From: Streptomyces sp. SID13031
GTDB taxonomy: Bacteria; Actinomycetota; Actinomycetes; Propionibacteriales; Kribbellaceae
Length of the DNA stretch: 32,008 nucleotides
Reading direction: 5' to 3'
NCBI RefSeq assembly: GCF_010548305.1
Contig: NZ_JAAGLV010000035.1
Location: 1-32,008 of the forward strand
Each line of letters opens with the position of its first letter. Within the stretch, counting starts at the first letter, position 1. Position numbers and translations under genes: made by a program. The notes beneath the pieces are model-generated. The model was not told the origin of the DNA, ran no database searches, and saw only the letters and a list, made by a program, of their open reading frames with translations. Below are positions 31,246-32,008 of the stretch, in pieces.

Positions 31246-31809
31246 ATGCCCAAGATCGCGATCATCCTCGGCAGCACCCGGCCCGGCCGCAACGGCGAGG
31301 CCGTGGCCAAGTGGGTGCTGGATATCGCCAAGCAGCGCAGCGACGCCGAGTTCGAGCTCGTCGACATCGCGGAGTACAAGCTGCCGCACCTGGACGAGGC
31401 GATTCCGCCCGCCGCCGGGCAGTACTCGCAGCCGCACACGCTCGCCTGGGCCGAGAAGATCGGCTCCTTCGACGGGTACGTCTTCGTCACCCCCGAGTAC
31501 AACCACTCCACCTCCGGCGCGCTGAAGAACGCCATCGACTTCCTCTTCGCGGAATGGAACGACAAGGCGGCCGGCTTCGTCAGCTACGGCTCCGTCGGCG
31601 GCACCCGCGCGGTCGAGCACCTGCGCCTGGTGATGGGCGAGCTCAAGGTCGCCACCGTGCGCTCCCAGGTCGCCCTGTCGCTGATGACGGACTTCAAGAA
31701 CTTCAGCGAGTTCGCCCCCGCCGACTACCACGAGGCCGCCGTTACCACCACCCTCGACCAGGTCATCTCCTGGAGCAACGCCCTCGCCACGGTCCGCACC
31801 GCCGCCTGA
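31246..31809 (+). CDS. NADPH-dependent FMN reductase
   Basis: 187 aa from ATG 31246; TAAGGA lies 5 bases upstream. Flavodoxin-like fold: IAIILGSTRPGRNGEAVAKW (FMN phosphate loop, GSTRPGRN), LVDIAEYKLPHLDE, YVFVTPEYNHSTSGALKNAI (the PEYNxSxxGxLKN signature of the family), GFVSYGSVGGTRAVEHLR. Members reduce FMN, quinones, azo dyes or chromate with NAD(P)H. Placement under a MarR regulator with a palindromic operator suggests an inducible quinone or oxidant response. Length is typical (about 180-190 aa). Confidence 0.93.
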   Translation: MPKIAIILGSTRPGRNGEAVAKWVLDIAKQRSDAEFELVDIAEYKLPHLDEAIPPAAGQYSQPHTLAWAEKIGSFDGYVFVTPEYNHSTSGALKNAIDFLFAEWNDKAAGFVSYGSVGGTRAVEHLRLVMGELKVATVRSQVALSLMTDFKNFSEFAPADYHEAAVTTTLDQVISWSNALATVRTAA

Positions 31810-31871
31810 CCCGCGCCTGCCCCCGCCACCCTGCCCGCGACGTTTGAGGGGTTAACCCCAACGCCGTTCGG

Positions 31872-32008
31872 TTAGGTGTCTGCTTCGGGGGTCAAGTTGT
31901 GGATCTGGATGTTGATGGTGGCGTCGCGGGTGCGGCGGTCGGGGGTGCGGGTGGCGGCGCGGTATTTGGAGATCGCGCGTTTGATGACGCGGGCGCGGAT
32001 GCGTGGTC
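31872..32008 (-). CDS. Transposase C-terminal end (partial, runs off the window)
   Basis: The minus strand encodes RARVIKRAISKYRAATRTP, then RRTRDATINIQIHNLTPEAD and a TAA at 31872-31874. The RVIKRAISKY...ATINI pattern is the tail of a transposase, most likely of the IS4/DDE kind. Only about 45 codons are in the window and the catalytic residues are outside. A perfect 12-bp palindrome GGGGTTAACCCC (31848-31859) lies 12 bases past the stop, possibly linked to the IS end. An intact element versus a remnant cannot be told. Confidence 0.6.
   Translation of the reverse strand, partial: PRIRARVIKRAISKYRAATRTPDRRTRDATINIQIHNLTPEADT

Noticed and set aside
1..32008. CRISPR array or restriction-modification operon
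   Set aside because: No regularly spaced direct repeats, and no Cas, methyltransferase or HsdR-type motifs, were seen on either strand.

Overview
The window is high-G+C, densely packed DNA from an actinobacterium. Support comes from GTG/TTG starts with GGAGG-like ribosome sites, the G/C-rich third codon positions of most genes, and family types common in soil actinomycetes: a Tat-exported GH2 enzyme, HxlR/TetR/MarR regulators, and a YcnI-CopC-CopD copper set. A Kribbella-like member of the Propionibacteriales is my guess, not something the sequence proves.

Positions 92-13737 look like an integrated genomic island. It starts at the 3' half of a tRNA-Ala(CGC) gene (anticodon loop to acceptor end, 92-135), followed by a hairpin terminator. 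Next comes a frameshifted C-terminal piece of a tyrosine integrase pointing at the tRNA (193-478). It ends about 13.6 kb away at a second, degraded copy of the tRNA 3' end plus terminator (13721-13775), where a recombinase-type double-HTH fragment also begins. Several island genes have visibly lower G+C than the flank; a hand count of 12541-12600 gives 25 of 60 bases.

The island cargo resembles a defence island. In order it holds: a nucleotidyltransferase-like protein overlapping a DUF262 (DGQQR) protein; a Ser/Thr protein kinase divergent from an abortive-infection C-terminal (Abi_C) protein; a small zinc-ribbon protein; a gene-poor stretch; a two-gene operon of a cis-prenyltransferase (UppS-like) and a PEP-synthase/rifampin-phosphotransferase-like enzyme; a membrane-anchored NACHT NTPase; and a GT2 glycosyltransferase. 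The most unusual parts are the NTase-DUF262 pair and the prenyltransferase-dikinase operon.

The right flank (13787-32008) looks like ordinary chromosome. It has an SDR-cupin operon with a divergent HxlR regulator; a G-rich, hairpin-containing gap; a hypothetical gene plus a DUF3800-like gene; a GAF-LuxR regulator; an alpha/beta hydrolase divergent from a TetR regulator; and a large exported GH2 glycosidase with discoidin modules. These are followed by a pentapeptide-repeat protein with a ROK kinase, a second hydrolase, and a copper-handling run (Met/His-rich membrane protein, YcnI, CopC, CopD). Then come a membrane protein divergent from a TetR regulator across two tandem palindromes, and a MarR regulator followed by an NADPH-dependent FMN reductase behind a perfect 22-bp palindrome. 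The C-terminal end of a transposase runs off the right edge.
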